From contig NZ_KQ033914.1 of the NCBI RefSeq assembly GCF_000969835.1, positions 1 through 64,000 of the forward strand: 64,000 bases of DNA, written 5' to 3'. Below the pieces are notes generated by a model. It searched no databases. It worked only from the letters and a program-made list of their open reading frames with translations, and had not been told where the DNA came from. A program made the translations under genes and the position numbers. Of this stretch, positions 36,224-44,665 are shown in pieces. Source of the DNA: Parabacteroides goldsteinii DSM 19448 = WAL 12034. GTDB taxonomy: Bacteria > Bacteroidota > Bacteroidia > Bacteroidales > Tannerellaceae. How positions within the stretch are numbered: the stretch's first letter is position 1; each line of letters opens with the position of its first letter.

Positions 36224-36853
36224 ATGAGAACAAGAATAACATTCGTCATCTGCCTGTGCCTGCTTTTCGCGGGCAGGGCTTCCGCCCAATGGGTCGTGAG
36301 CGATCCGGGCAATCTGGCGCAGGGCATCATCAACGCCTCGAAGAACATCATCCATACCTCGAAGACCGCCACGAACATGGTGAACAACTTTCAGGAAACG
36401 GTGAAAATCTACGAGCAGGGAAAGAAGTATTACGACGCCCTCAAATCGGTGAACAATCTGGTCAAGGACGCCCGCAAGGTGCAGCAGACCATCCTGATGG
36501 TGGGCGACATCACGGACATCTACGTGACCAGCTTCCAGAAGATGCTGCGCGACGACAACTTCACGGTGGAGGAACTCGGAGCCATCGCCTTCGGCTACAC
36601 GAAGCTGCTGGAGGAATCAAACGACGTGCTGACGGAGCTGAAGAACGTGGTGAACATCACCACGCTCTCCATGACGGACAAGGAGCGCATGGACGTGGTG
36701 GAACGCTGCCACTCCAAGATGAAGCGTTACCGCAACCTCGTGAGCTACTACACCAACAAGAACATCAGCGTGAGCTACCTGCGTGCGAAGAAGAAAAACG
36801 ACCTCGACCGCATCATGGGGCTGTACGGGAGCATGAACGAAAGATACTGGTAG
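36224..36853 (+). CDS. traI: TraI (DUF4141) periplasmic conjugation protein
   Basis: The 209-residue protein has a signal peptide ending ASAQ (about residue 22) and a helical body (NLAQGIINASKNIIHTSKTA, VKIYEQGKKYYDALKSVNNL). It resembles VirB5-type proteins in secretion signal and coiled helices. TraJ starts 3 bases after its stop. Confidence 0.85.
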   Translation: MRTRITFVICLCLLFAGRASAQWVVSDPGNLAQGIINASKNIIHTSKTATNMVNNFQETVKIYEQGKKYYDALKSVNNLVKDARKVQQTILMVGDITDIYVTSFQKMLRDDNFTVEELGAIAFGYTKLLEESNDVLTELKNVVNITTLSMTDKERMDVVERCHSKMKRYRNLVSYYTNKNISVSYLRAKKKNDLDRIMGLYGSMNERYW

Positions 36854-36856
36854 CCT

Positions 36857-37861
36857 ATGGAGTTCGACAACCTTCACCAGATTCTCCGCTCGCTCTACGA
36901 GCAGATGATGCCGCTGTGCGCCGACATGGCGGGCGTGGCGAAAGGCATCGCCGGGCTGGGCGCGCTCTTCTATGTCGCCTACCGGGTATGGCAGTCGCTG
37001 GCGAGAGCCGAACCCATAGACGTCTTCCCGATGCTCCGCCCCTTTGCCGTCGGTCTGTGCATCATGTTCTTCCCTACGGTGGTGCTCGGCACGATAAACA
37101 GCGTCCTCTCGCCCGTCGTGCAGGGTACGGCGAAACTGCTCGAAACGCAGACTTTGGACATGAACAAGTACCGGGAGCAGAAGGACAGGCTGGAATACGA
37201 GGCGATGGTGCGCAATCCCGAAACCGCCTACCTCGTGTCCAACGAGGAGTTTGACAAGCAACTGGAGGAATTGGGCTGGTCGCCCTCCGACATGGTGACG
37301 ATGGCGGGGATGTATATCGACCGGGGGATGTACAAGATGAAGAAGGGCATCCGCGACTTCTTCCGCGAGATACTGGAACTGATGTTCCAAGCCGCCGCCC
37401 TCGTGATAGATACCATCCGCACCTTTTTCCTTGTGGTGCTGGCGATACTCGGTCCGATAGCCTTCGCCATATCGGTGTGGGACGGCTTCCAGAGCACGCT
37501 CACGCAATGGTTTTGCCGGTACATACAGGTCTATCTGTGGCTCCCCGTGTCGGACATATTCAGCACCATACTCGCCAAGATTCAGGTGTTGATGCTCCAG
37601 AGCGACATCGAGCGCATGCAGACCGACCCCAACTTCTCGCTGGATTCAAGCGACGGGGTGTATATCGTGTTCATGATAATCGGCATCATCGGCTACTTCA
37701 CCATTCCGACGGTGGCGGGCTGGATCATCCAAGCCGGGGGCATGGGCGGCTACGGGCGCAACGTGAACCAGATGGCGGGACGCGCCGGAGGCATGGCGGG
37801 CAGCGTGGCGGGTGCAGCCGCAGGCAACGCGGTGGGACGCATCGGCAAGCTGCTGAAATAG
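36857..37861 (+). CDS. traJ: TraJ (VirB6-like) polytopic membrane protein
   Basis: The 334-residue protein has about five to six membrane helices, the main cluster near residues 25-45, 60-85, 175-215 and 275-300. The conserved GPIAFAISVWDGFQSTLTQWF and a Gly/Ala-rich tail (AGRAGGMAGSVAGAAAGNAV) are characteristic. It corresponds to VirB6. The palindrome array begins 38 bases after its stop. Confidence 0.88.
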   Translation: MEFDNLHQILRSLYEQMMPLCADMAGVAKGIAGLGALFYVAYRVWQSLARAEPIDVFPMLRPFAVGLCIMFFPTVVLGTINSVLSPVVQGTAKLLETQTLDMNKYREQKDRLEYEAMVRNPETAYLVSNEEFDKQLEELGWSPSDMVTMAGMYIDRGMYKMKKGIRDFFREILELMFQAAALVIDTIRTFFLVVLAILGPIAFAISVWDGFQSTLTQWFCRYIQVYLWLPVSDIFSTILAKIQVLMLQSDIERMQTDPNFSLDSSDGVYIVFMIIGIIGYFTIPTVAGWIIQAGGMGGYGRNVNQMAGRAGGMAGSVAGAAAGNAVGRIGKLLK

Positions 37862-37898
37862 AGGCATGAATTACGGGACAGGCATCCGCATAAAAGCA

Positions 37899-37979
37899 AC
37901 ATACGTATGTCACCTGTCATGACATACGTATGTAATAGGCTGCTACATACGTATGCAGTAGCTCATTACATACGTATGT
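37899..37979. repeat. Four palindromes ACATACGTATGT at an exact 23-bp period
   Basis: The 12-bp palindrome ACATACGTATGT occurs at 37899, 37922, 37945 (last base C) and 37968. Every start is exactly 23 bp from the next. The 11-bp spacers are unrelated to each other (CACCTGTCATG, AATAGGCTGCT, AGTAGCTCATT). The array lies in the 182-bp gap between traJ and traK inside an otherwise tight operon. The pattern suits cooperative binding of a dimeric protein along about one face of the helix. It is not a CRISPR: repeats and spacers are too short. Confidence 0.9.
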
Positions 37980-38043
37980 GGCAAACGACCGCATACCGAT
38001 CCTATTGTATAACGAATTAAGAACCGAAAAATAAAATCAGACA

Positions 38044-38667
38044 ATGGAATTCAAGTCACTCAAAAACATCGAATCATCGTTCAGGCAGATACGCCTGTTC
38101 GGTATCGTCTTCCTCTCGCTGTGCGCCGTGATAACGGTATGGAGCGTGTGGAGTTCCTACCGCTTCGCGGAGCGGCAGCGTGAGAAGATATATGTGCTGG
38201 ACAACGGCAAGTCGCTGATGCTGGCACTCTCGCAAGACCTCTCGCAGAACCGTCCGGCGGAAGCGAGGGAGCATGTGCGCCGCTTCCACGAGCTGTTTTT
38301 CACGCTCTCGCCCGAAAAGAGCGCGATAGAACACAACGTGAAGCGTGCGTTGCTGCTGGCGGACAAGAGCGTGTACAACTACTATTCGGACTTCGCCGAG
38401 AAGGGGTACTACAACCGCATCATCGCCGGGAACATCAACCAAGTGCTGAAGGTGGACAGCGTGGTGTGCGACTTCAACGGCTATCCCTACCGTGCCGTGA
38501 CCTACGCCACGCAGAAAATCATCCGGCAGAGCAACGTCACCGAGCGCAGCCTCGTGACCACGTGCCGCCTTTTGAACTCGTCCCGTTCGGACGACAACCC
38601 GAACGGGTTCACCATCGAGGGATTCACTATCATCGAGAACAAGGATTTACAAACCATCAAAAGGTAA
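38044..38667 (+). CDS. traK: TraK (VirB8-like) conjugation protein
   Basis: The 207-residue protein has a short cytoplasmic start (MEFKSLKNIESSFRQIRLFG), one membrane helix (about residues 20-40) and a periplasmic domain (KSVYNYYSDFAEKGYYNRII, VVCDFNGYPYRAVTYATQKI). Layout and position fit VirB8. It follows the palindrome array and leads the second half of the tra operon. Confidence 0.88.
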   Translation: MEFKSLKNIESSFRQIRLFGIVFLSLCAVITVWSVWSSYRFAERQREKIYVLDNGKSLMLALSQDLSQNRPAEAREHVRRFHELFFTLSPEKSAIEHNVKRALLLADKSVYNYYSDFAEKGYYNRIIAGNINQVLKVDSVVCDFNGYPYRAVTYATQKIIRQSNVTERSLVTTCRLLNSSRSDDNPNGFTIEGFTIIENKDLQTIKR

Positions 38668-38673
38668 ACGGAT

Positions 38674-38982
38674 ATGAAGAAAATCAAGAAATCATTTTGG
38701 GGCGCATATTGGAAACTCCATGACAAAAAGAAAATGCTGGTGGCAAGGCTCAGGGGCTATCTGGACGGTTTGCCGCCGAAGACACGCAGGCGCATCGTGC
38801 TGGCAATGCTCGCCGCATTCGCCGCGCTTGCCCTCTACACCTTCGGCAAAGCCGTGTATGACATCGGCAGGAATGACGGCAGCCGGATGGAGATAGACCA
38901 TGCCGGACGGGTGGAACTGCCTGCACAGCAACAAACGGACAATCACTTAATACCTTATTTATATGGAACAGACGAAGAATGA
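38674..38982 (+). CDS. traL: TraL (DUF3989) membrane protein
   Basis: The 102-residue protein has a basic N-terminus, one membrane helix near residues 43-62 and a short periplasmic tail. DUF3989 proteins are always found between traK and traM. It overlaps traM by 20 bases. Confidence 0.85.
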   Translation: MKKIKKSFWGAYWKLHDKKKMLVARLRGYLDGLPPKTRRRIVLAMLAAFAALALYTFGKAVYDIGRNDGSRMEIDHAGRVELPAQQQTDNHLIPYLYGTDEE

Positions 38983-40339
38983 ACCCAAGAACGAAAACAA
39001 GGCGGAGAACAAACCGGAAAGCACGGCTGCACCCGACAAGAAGGGAAAACCGAAAAAGGAGCGCAAGCCGCTGACCGAAGCCCAACGGCTGAAACGTCAG
39101 AAAATGATAGTGCTGCCCGCTATGGTGCTGGTATTCATCGGGGCGATGTGGCTGATATTCGCTCCGTCCTCCGGCAAGGAGCAGGAGCCGGGAACGGGCG
39201 GCTACAACATCGAGATGCCCGACGCGGACAAGGAGAACCGCCGGATTATCGGTGACAAGGCGAAAGCCTACGAGCAGGGGGCGATGGAGGAAAGGCAGGA
39301 GAACCGCAGCCGCGCCATGCAGCAGTTGGGCGACCTGTTCGACCGCGAAACTGCGGCAGCGGATGGGAACGGCGACTTCGACCTTGCCAATCCCGGCGAA
39401 ACGGAAGAGGCGGTGAAGCCCGCACCGAAGACCATCCAGTCCTCGGCAGCCGCCTACCGTGACCTCAATGCCACGCTCGGCAACTTCTACGAGCAGCCGA
39501 AGAACGACAATGCGGAGATAGACGAACTGCTGGAACGCATCGCCACCCTCGAATCCGAACTGGAAAGCGGAAAAGAGAGAAGCTCCACGATGGACGAGCA
39601 GGTGGCACTCATGGAAAAATCCTACGAGCTGGCGGCGAAGTACATGGGCGGTCAGAACGGCACGCAGGCGGCAGCGGGACAGACCGCAGAGCCGTCCCCC
39701 GTGCAGAAAGCCGGAAAGAACACGGCAAAACCCGTCAGGCAGGTGACGCATCAGGTGGTGTCCTCGCTCGGACAGCCCATGAGCAATGCCGAATTTGTCG
39801 CTTCCTTCTCGCAGGAACGCAACCGCAGTTTCAACACGGCGGTAGGTATCACGACCGTATCGGACAGGAACACCATACCGGCATGCGTCTATGGGGCGCA
39901 GAGCGTGACGGACGGGCAGGCGGTCAGGTTGCGGCTGTTGGAGCCGATGGCGGTGGCAGACCGGATCATCCCCCGTAATGCGGTGGTGGTCGGTGCAGCC
40001 AAGATTCAGGGCGAACGGCTCGGCATTGAAATCACCTCGCTGGAACACGACAGTACGATTATCCCGGTGGAGTTGGAGGTCTATGACACGGACGGGCAGC
40101 CCGGCATATTCATCCCCAACTCGATGGAGATGAACGCTGTCCGGGAGGTTGCCGCCAACATGGGCGGCTCGCTCGGCAGCAGCATCAACATCTCCGCCAA
40201 TGCCGGGGCGCAGCTCGCCTCCGACTTGGGCAAAGGGCTGATACAAGGCACGAGCCAGTATATAGCCAAGAAGATGCGCACCGTCAAAGTGCATCTGAAA
40301 GCCGGGTACAGGGTTATGCTCTATCAGGAAGTGAATTAA
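38963..40339 (+). CDS. traM: TraM (VirB10-like) conjugation protein
   Basis: The 458-residue protein has a charged cytoplasmic N-terminus, a membrane helix near residues 48-65 (MIVLPAMVLVFIGAMWLIFA), a low-complexity coiled linker (about 80-270) and a C-terminal VirB10-like beta domain (TIPACVYGAQSVTDGQAVRL, RIIPRNAVVVGAAKIQGERL). It probably bridges inner and outer membranes. The name follows the CTnDOT order. Confidence 0.88.
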   Translation: MEQTKNEPKNENKAENKPESTAAPDKKGKPKKERKPLTEAQRLKRQKMIVLPAMVLVFIGAMWLIFAPSSGKEQEPGTGGYNIEMPDADKENRRIIGDKAKAYEQGAMEERQENRSRAMQQLGDLFDRETAAADGNGDFDLANPGETEEAVKPAPKTIQSSAAAYRDLNATLGNFYEQPKNDNAEIDELLERIATLESELESGKERSSTMDEQVALMEKSYELAAKYMGGQNGTQAAAGQTAEPSPVQKAGKNTAKPVRQVTHQVVSSLGQPMSNAEFVASFSQERNRSFNTAVGITTVSDRNTIPACVYGAQSVTDGQAVRLRLLEPMAVADRIIPRNAVVVGAAKIQGERLGIEITSLEHDSTIIPVELEVYDTDGQPGIFIPNSMEMNAVREVAANMGGSLGSSINISANAGAQLASDLGKGLIQGTSQYIAKKMRTVKVHLKAGYRVMLYQEVN

Positions 40340-40385
40340 GGAAACAATCAATCAAATTTTTATTTACCACTAAAAATCCAAAGTA

Positions 40386-41372
40386 ATGAGAAAAGTAATC
40401 ATGATGTTTGCCCTCGCTATGGGCATCGCAACTGCCAACGCGCAGGAAAACGTAACCGTTGAAACGACCAACGGCAATGAAGAACTGACCTTGACAAAGG
40501 AGGTCTATCCGCAGAAGGAGGCGGACGGCGACCTGTATCACGGGCTGACGAGAAAGCTGGGCTTTGACCGCATGGTCCCTCCGCACGGCTTGGAAGTGAC
40601 CTACGACAAGACCGTGCATGTCATCTTCCCGGCGGAGGTGCGCTATGTCGATTTAGGATCGCCCGACCTGATTGCGGGCAAAGCCGACGGAGCGGAAAAC
40701 GTCATCCGTGTGAAGGCTACCGTGAGGAACTTCCCGAACGAAACCAACATGTCCGTAATCACGGAGGACGGGAGTTTCTACACCTTCAACGTGAAGTACG
40801 CCGCCGAACCGCTGCTGCTCAACGTGGAGATGTGCGACTTCATCCATGACGGCGAGGCGGTGAACCGCCCGAACAACGCGCAGGAAATCTACCTGAAAGA
40901 GCTGGGCAGTGAAAGCCCGATGCTGGTGCGCCTTATCATGAAATCCATCCACAAGCAGAACAAGCGTGAGGTGAAGCATATCGGCTGCAAGCGTTTCGGC
41001 ATCCAGTACCTTCTGAAAGGCATCTACACGCACAACGGGCTTCTGTATTTCCACACGGAAATCAGGAACCAAAGCAACGTGCCTTTCGATGTGGACTACA
41101 TCACGTGGAAAATCGTGGACAAGAAGGTGGCGAAGCGTACCGCCGTACAGGAGCGTATCATCCTGCCGCTCCGCGCGCAGAATTACGTCACGCTCGTGCC
41201 GGGCAAAAAAAGCGAGCGCACGGTCTTCACTATGGCGAAGTTTACCATCCCCGACGGCAAATGCCTCGTGGTGGAACTGAACGAGAAGAACGGAGGTCGT
41301 CACCAGTCCTTCGTGATCGAGAATGAGGACTTGGTGCGTGCCAATACCATCAACGAACTTCAAGTGCGCTGA
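40386..41372 (+). CDS. traN: TraN (DUF4138, VirB9-like) conjugation protein
   Basis: The 328-residue protein has a signal peptide ending ANAQ (about residue 20), then beta-rich domains (VTYDKTVHVIFPAEVRYVDL resembles the VirB9 N-terminal strand pattern; YFHTEIRNQSNVPFDVDYIT is the C-terminal one). Likely part of the outer-membrane core complex with TraM and TraO. TraO starts 2 bases after its stop. Confidence 0.88.
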   Translation: MRKVIMMFALAMGIATANAQENVTVETTNGNEELTLTKEVYPQKEADGDLYHGLTRKLGFDRMVPPHGLEVTYDKTVHVIFPAEVRYVDLGSPDLIAGKADGAENVIRVKATVRNFPNETNMSVITEDGSFYTFNVKYAAEPLLLNVEMCDFIHDGEAVNRPNNAQEIYLKELGSESPMLVRLIMKSIHKQNKREVKHIGCKRFGIQYLLKGIYTHNGLLYFHTEIRNQSNVPFDVDYITWKIVDKKVAKRTAVQERIILPLRAQNYVTLVPGKKSERTVFTMAKFTIPDGKCLVVELNEKNGGRHQSFVIENEDLVRANTINELQVR

Positions 41373-41374
41373 CC

Positions 41375-41950
41375 ATGAGAAAGTACATCGCAATAATCAT
41401 AGCGTCGCTTGCCCTGTTCACAGGGCAGGCGCACGCCCAGCGATGCCTGCCGAAGATGCAGGGCATCGAGGTAAGGGCGAATCTGGCGGACGGATTCAAA
41501 CCCGGCGGCAACGACGGCGGGTATAGCTTCGGGGCGGCTCTCTCCACCTACACGAAGAAGGGGAACAAATGGGTGTTCGGTGGCGAATACCTCTTGAAGA
41601 ACAACCCGTACAAGGACACAGCCATACCCGTAGCGCAGTTCACGGCGGAGGGCGGCTACTATTTCAAGATACTTTCCGATGCCCGTAAAATCGTGTTCGT
41701 CTATGCGGGGGTTTCGGCTCTCGCCGGGTATGAATCGGTGAATTGGGGCGAAAAGGTGTTGCATGACGGCTCGACACTGCATGACCGGGACGCTTTCATC
41801 TACGGCGGTGCGCTGACGCTCGATGTGGAGTTTTACGTGGCTGACCGTATCGCCCTGCTCACCAACCTCCGGGAGCGTTGCCTGTGGGGTGGCGATACGA
41901 AGAAGTTCCACTGCCAATGGGGGCTGGGAGTCAAGTTCGTCATCAACTGA
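41375..41950 (+). CDS. traO: TraO outer-membrane conjugation protein
   Basis: The 191-residue protein has a signal peptide (ending AHAQ, residue 22) and alternating beta-strand segments of a small barrel (FVYAGVSALAGYESVNWGEK, DAFIYGGALTLDVEFYVADR) with a terminal KFVIN. It is conserved immediately after traN in this family. Confidence 0.85.
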   Translation: MRKYIAIIIASLALFTGQAHAQRCLPKMQGIEVRANLADGFKPGGNDGGYSFGAALSTYTKKGNKWVFGGEYLLKNNPYKDTAIPVAQFTAEGGYYFKILSDARKIVFVYAGVSALAGYESVNWGEKVLHDGSTLHDRDAFIYGGALTLDVEFYVADRIALLTNLRERCLWGGDTKKFHCQWGLGVKFVIN

Positions 41951-41960
41951 CACATGCCGC

Positions 41961-42833
41961 ATGGAACGGACGGATATAGATGCCATGAGGCAAATATCCC
42001 TCGCGGACTTTCTCGCACGGTTAGGGCATGAACCTATCCGAAGGAGCGGAAACGAACTTTGGTATCGTGCGCCGTACCGCAATGAGCGCACGCCCTCTTT
42101 CCGTGTGAACGTGGCGAAACGACTCTGGTACGACTTCGGCTTGGGCAAGGGCGGTGACATCTTCACGCTTGCCGGGGAGTTTGTCCGAAGCGAGGACTTC
42201 ATGGCGCAGGCGAGATTCATAGCGGAAACCGCCCGTATGCCGTTTGCCGCAGCAGAAAAGCCGTTGTACCTGCCGGAGCCGTTCGAACCTGCCTTTGAAG
42301 GAGTGGAAGCCGTCCCGCTGCTCCGCTCACCATTAACGGATTATCTGGCGGAACGGGGCATCCCTTATGCCGTTGCATACCGCCACTGTTGCCGCCTGAA
42401 CTATGGCGTGCGTGGAAAGCGGTATTTCGCAATCGGTTTCCCGAACGTGGCTGGCGGCTACGAAATCCGGAGCCGCTATTTCAAGGGTTGCGTACCGCCG
42501 AAAGATGTGTCACTGATAAAACCGGAAGATACCGCCTCCGACGTGTGCAGCGTGTTCGAGGGTTTCATGGACTTTTTGTCCGCCCTTACGCTCGGATTGG
42601 AAACGGGCGACTGCCTTGTGCTGAACTCCGTTGCCAACGTGGGTAAGGCTGTGAAGCACTTATACGGGTACGGGCGCATCGACTGCTTCCTTGACCGTGA
42701 CGAAGCCGGACAGAGGACATTGGTAACGCTGAAAAAACACTATGGGGAACGTGTCTGCGACCGTTCCGCACTCTATGACAGTTGCAAGGACTTGAACGAG
42801 TATCTGCAACTGACAGCAAAAAATGAACAATAA
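41961..42833 (+). CDS. traP: TraP, CHC2 zinc-finger/Toprim DNA primase
   Basis: The 290-residue protein combines a primase N-terminal part (SLADFLARLGHEPIRRSGNE, YRNERTPSFRVNVAKRLWYD; the canonical CHC2 cysteines are mostly lost) with a Toprim domain (VFEGFMDFLSAL, then DCFLDRDEAGQRTL). It may prime complementary strand synthesis after transfer. ATG 41961 is used; a longer frame from 41823 overlaps traO. Confidence 0.85.
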   Translation: MERTDIDAMRQISLADFLARLGHEPIRRSGNELWYRAPYRNERTPSFRVNVAKRLWYDFGLGKGGDIFTLAGEFVRSEDFMAQARFIAETARMPFAAAEKPLYLPEPFEPAFEGVEAVPLLRSPLTDYLAERGIPYAVAYRHCCRLNYGVRGKRYFAIGFPNVAGGYEIRSRYFKGCVPPKDVSLIKPEDTASDVCSVFEGFMDFLSALTLGLETGDCLVLNSVANVGKAVKHLYGYGRIDCFLDRDEAGQRTLVTLKKHYGERVCDRSALYDSCKDLNEYLQLTAKNEQ

Positions 42834-42851
42834 CTTAAAAATCAAAGGACA

Positions 42852-43358
42852 ATGAACATACTGAACAACAAGAACAAGAGAACATCCATCTTCAAGGCGT
42901 TGGCAATCTGCCTGTTCGCCGCCGTGTCGCTTACGCTCGCATCGTGTGACGATGACATGGACATCCAGCAATCCTATCCGTTCACGGTGGAAACCATGCC
43001 CGTGCCGAACAAGGTCACAAAGGGGCAGACGGTGGAAATCCGCTGTGAGCTGAAAAAGACGGGCGAATTTGCCAACACGCTCTACACCATCCGGTATTTC
43101 CAGTTCGAGGGGGAAGGCACGCTGAAAATGGCGGGCGGCATCACTTTCCTGCCCAACGACCGCTACCTGCTTGAAAACGAGAAGTTCCGGCTGTACTATA
43201 CGGCAGAGGGCGACGAGGCGCACAACTTCATCGTGGTGGTGGAGGACAATTTCAAAAATTCCTACGAATTGGAATTTGACTTCAACAACCGGAATGTGAA
43301 GGATGACGGGGTTATTTCTGTTATCCCCATCGGCAACTTCAAGCCCCTCACACGATGA
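42852..43358 (+). CDS. traQ: TraQ (DUF3872) lipoprotein
   Basis: The 168-residue protein has a type II signal with lipobox LASC near residue 32 and a beta-sandwich-like domain (QQSYPFTVETMPVPNKVTKG, YTIRYFQFEGEGTLKMAGGI). It is the last of the traA-Q set. It overlaps the lysozyme-like gene by 4 bases (ATGA). Confidence 0.85.
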   Translation: MNILNNKNKRTSIFKALAICLFAAVSLTLASCDDDMDIQQSYPFTVETMPVPNKVTKGQTVEIRCELKKTGEFANTLYTIRYFQFEGEGTLKMAGGITFLPNDRYLLENEKFRLYYTAEGDEAHNFIVVVEDNFKNSYELEFDFNNRNVKDDGVISVIPIGNFKPLTR

Positions 43359-43882
43359 TACGTGTATTCATGGCTATTCTCTGTTCGCTTCTGGCGGTCT
43401 GCTCCGTGTCCGCACGGGACAGCCGTCAGAAGGGGACGGACAGGCAGGCGGCAATCTACCGCCTGCCGCCTTTTGAGCGGGCGGTTCGCTGTACGAAGTA
43501 TTTTGAAGGCTGGCACTCGGAGAAACACCACCCATACGTGGGCTGGGGTCATCAGGTGCAGCCGGGGGAAAGGTATTCGGCACGTACCATGACTAAGCGG
43601 CAGGCAGACGCGCTCCTGCGGAAAGATTTGCGGAAGTTTTGCGCCATGTTCCGCAAGTTCGGGCGTGACAGTCTGCTCCTTGCCACGCTCGCCTACAATG
43701 TCGGTCCATACCGGCTTTTGGGGAGCGGGAAGATACCCAAAAGCACGCTGATCCGAAAATTGGAGGCGGGCGACAGGAACATTTACCGGGAATATATCGC
43801 TTTCTGCAACTACAAGGGGAAACGGCACGCCATGCTGCTCAAACGGAGAAAGGCGGAGTTTGCACTGCTGTATATCCCATGA
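43355..43882 (+). CDS. Secreted lysozyme-like muramidase of the tra operon
   Basis: The 175-residue protein has a signal peptide (about residue 20) and a phage-type lysozyme domain (GH24-like): FEGWHSEKHHPYVGWGHQV contains the catalytic Glu region, then MTKRQADALLRKDLRKFCAM and LATLAYNVGPYRLLGSGKIP. It would open the peptidoglycan locally for the mating channel, as VirB1-type enzymes do. It closes the tra operon before a strong hairpin. Confidence 0.82.
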   Translation: MIRVFMAILCSLLAVCSVSARDSRQKGTDRQAAIYRLPPFERAVRCTKYFEGWHSEKHHPYVGWGHQVQPGERYSARTMTKRQADALLRKDLRKFCAMFRKFGRDSLLLATLAYNVGPYRLLGSGKIPKSTLIRKLEAGDRNIYREYIAFCNYKGKRHAMLLKRRKAEFALLYIP

Positions 43883-43892
43883 CCATAGATGA

Positions 43893-43925
43893 AACTCCGA
43901 TGAAGTTGCCAACTTCATCGGAGTT
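43893..43925. terminator. Perfect 15-bp hairpin at the end of the tra operon
   Basis: AACTCCGATGAAGTT (43893-43907) pairs with AACTTCATCGGAGTT (43911-43925) around GCC. There is no T-run on either strand, so it may be a processing or Rho-linked end, or a shared end for the convergent HEPN gene. Confidence 0.65.
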
Positions 43926-43981
43926 CTAAATATTGACCATAATCTTCCTAAAAATACTCCTATTTGTTTGTATATCCATTT

Positions 43982-44665
43982 TTATTTTTTATACTCCTTG
44001 TTTGAAATATATTCCTCAACTCGATTTATAAAAAATGAAAGAAAATCTAATGTGTCTTTTTTATACTTTATTATATCAGAAAGCAATATAGTGGATCCAA
44101 AATTAGAATAACTTACATCTCCGTGAGCAAGGTGGTTTCGTGCATCCTTAACTGCTTTCAATGTAGTGGCGACTCCATCTTTATTTGGTATGGCTCTCAA
44201 TTGTAATTTAAAATCTTTGCATATATTAAGAATCGTTCTAAGATCGACATTCCCATTAAAACGTCCTATCGCATCAGCAAAAAGTATATCAGAGCTAATG
44301 TTGCCTATTATTTCTTTAGTTCGTGCAATACGAGTTTTAATTGAATCTCCAGTGGTCATCATAGATCTTAACCATTGGTCACGCAAAGAATCTTCAAGTT
44401 CATGATATTTAAGATGATCGTCTTTAATAGCATCAAATATTGCTAAAATACATTCTACAACTGTTGCCTCGACTATATTGTATAACATCAAAACAGCATG
44501 ACTTCTCATGCATTTTTGTTGAGTTGAAGTAACTAATAGTGAAGAAGTCGTTGTTGGATTTGGCAACATGATGTTTTTGTATGTTTCAATAGAATCAATA
44601 AATTCTAATAAAGAGAAAAAATCATTAATATCCTCAATGCTTTGATTGAATTTATTTTTCTGCAT
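43982..44665 (-). CDS. HEPN-domain RNase-like protein (MAE_28990/MAE_18760 type)
   Basis: The 227-residue all-helical protein carries the HEPN catalytic motif R-N-x3-H in VKDARNHLAHGDV near residue 180, plus the family's LMLYNIVEATVVECIL helix. HEPN proteins are metal-independent RNases common in toxin and antiphage systems. It overlaps the DUF262 gene upstream by 14 bases, so the two are translated together. The region is strongly AT-rich compared with the tra genes, indicating separate acquisition. The RNA target is unknown. Confidence 0.8.
   Translation of the reverse strand: MQKNKFNQSIEDINDFFSLLEFIDSIETYKNIMLPNPTTTSSLLVTSTQQKCMRSHAVLMLYNIVEATVVECILAIFDAIKDDHLKYHELEDSLRDQWLRSMMTTGDSIKTRIARTKEIIGNISSDILFADAIGRFNGNVDLRTILNICKDFKLQLRAIPNKDGVATTLKAVKDARNHLAHGDVSYSNFGSTILLSDIIKYKKDTLDFLSFFINRVEEYISNKEYKK

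Noticed and set aside
37899..37979. Possible CRISPR array
   Set aside because: Repeats are 12-bp palindromes and spacers only 11 bp; no cas genes are near. The phase suits protein binding sites.
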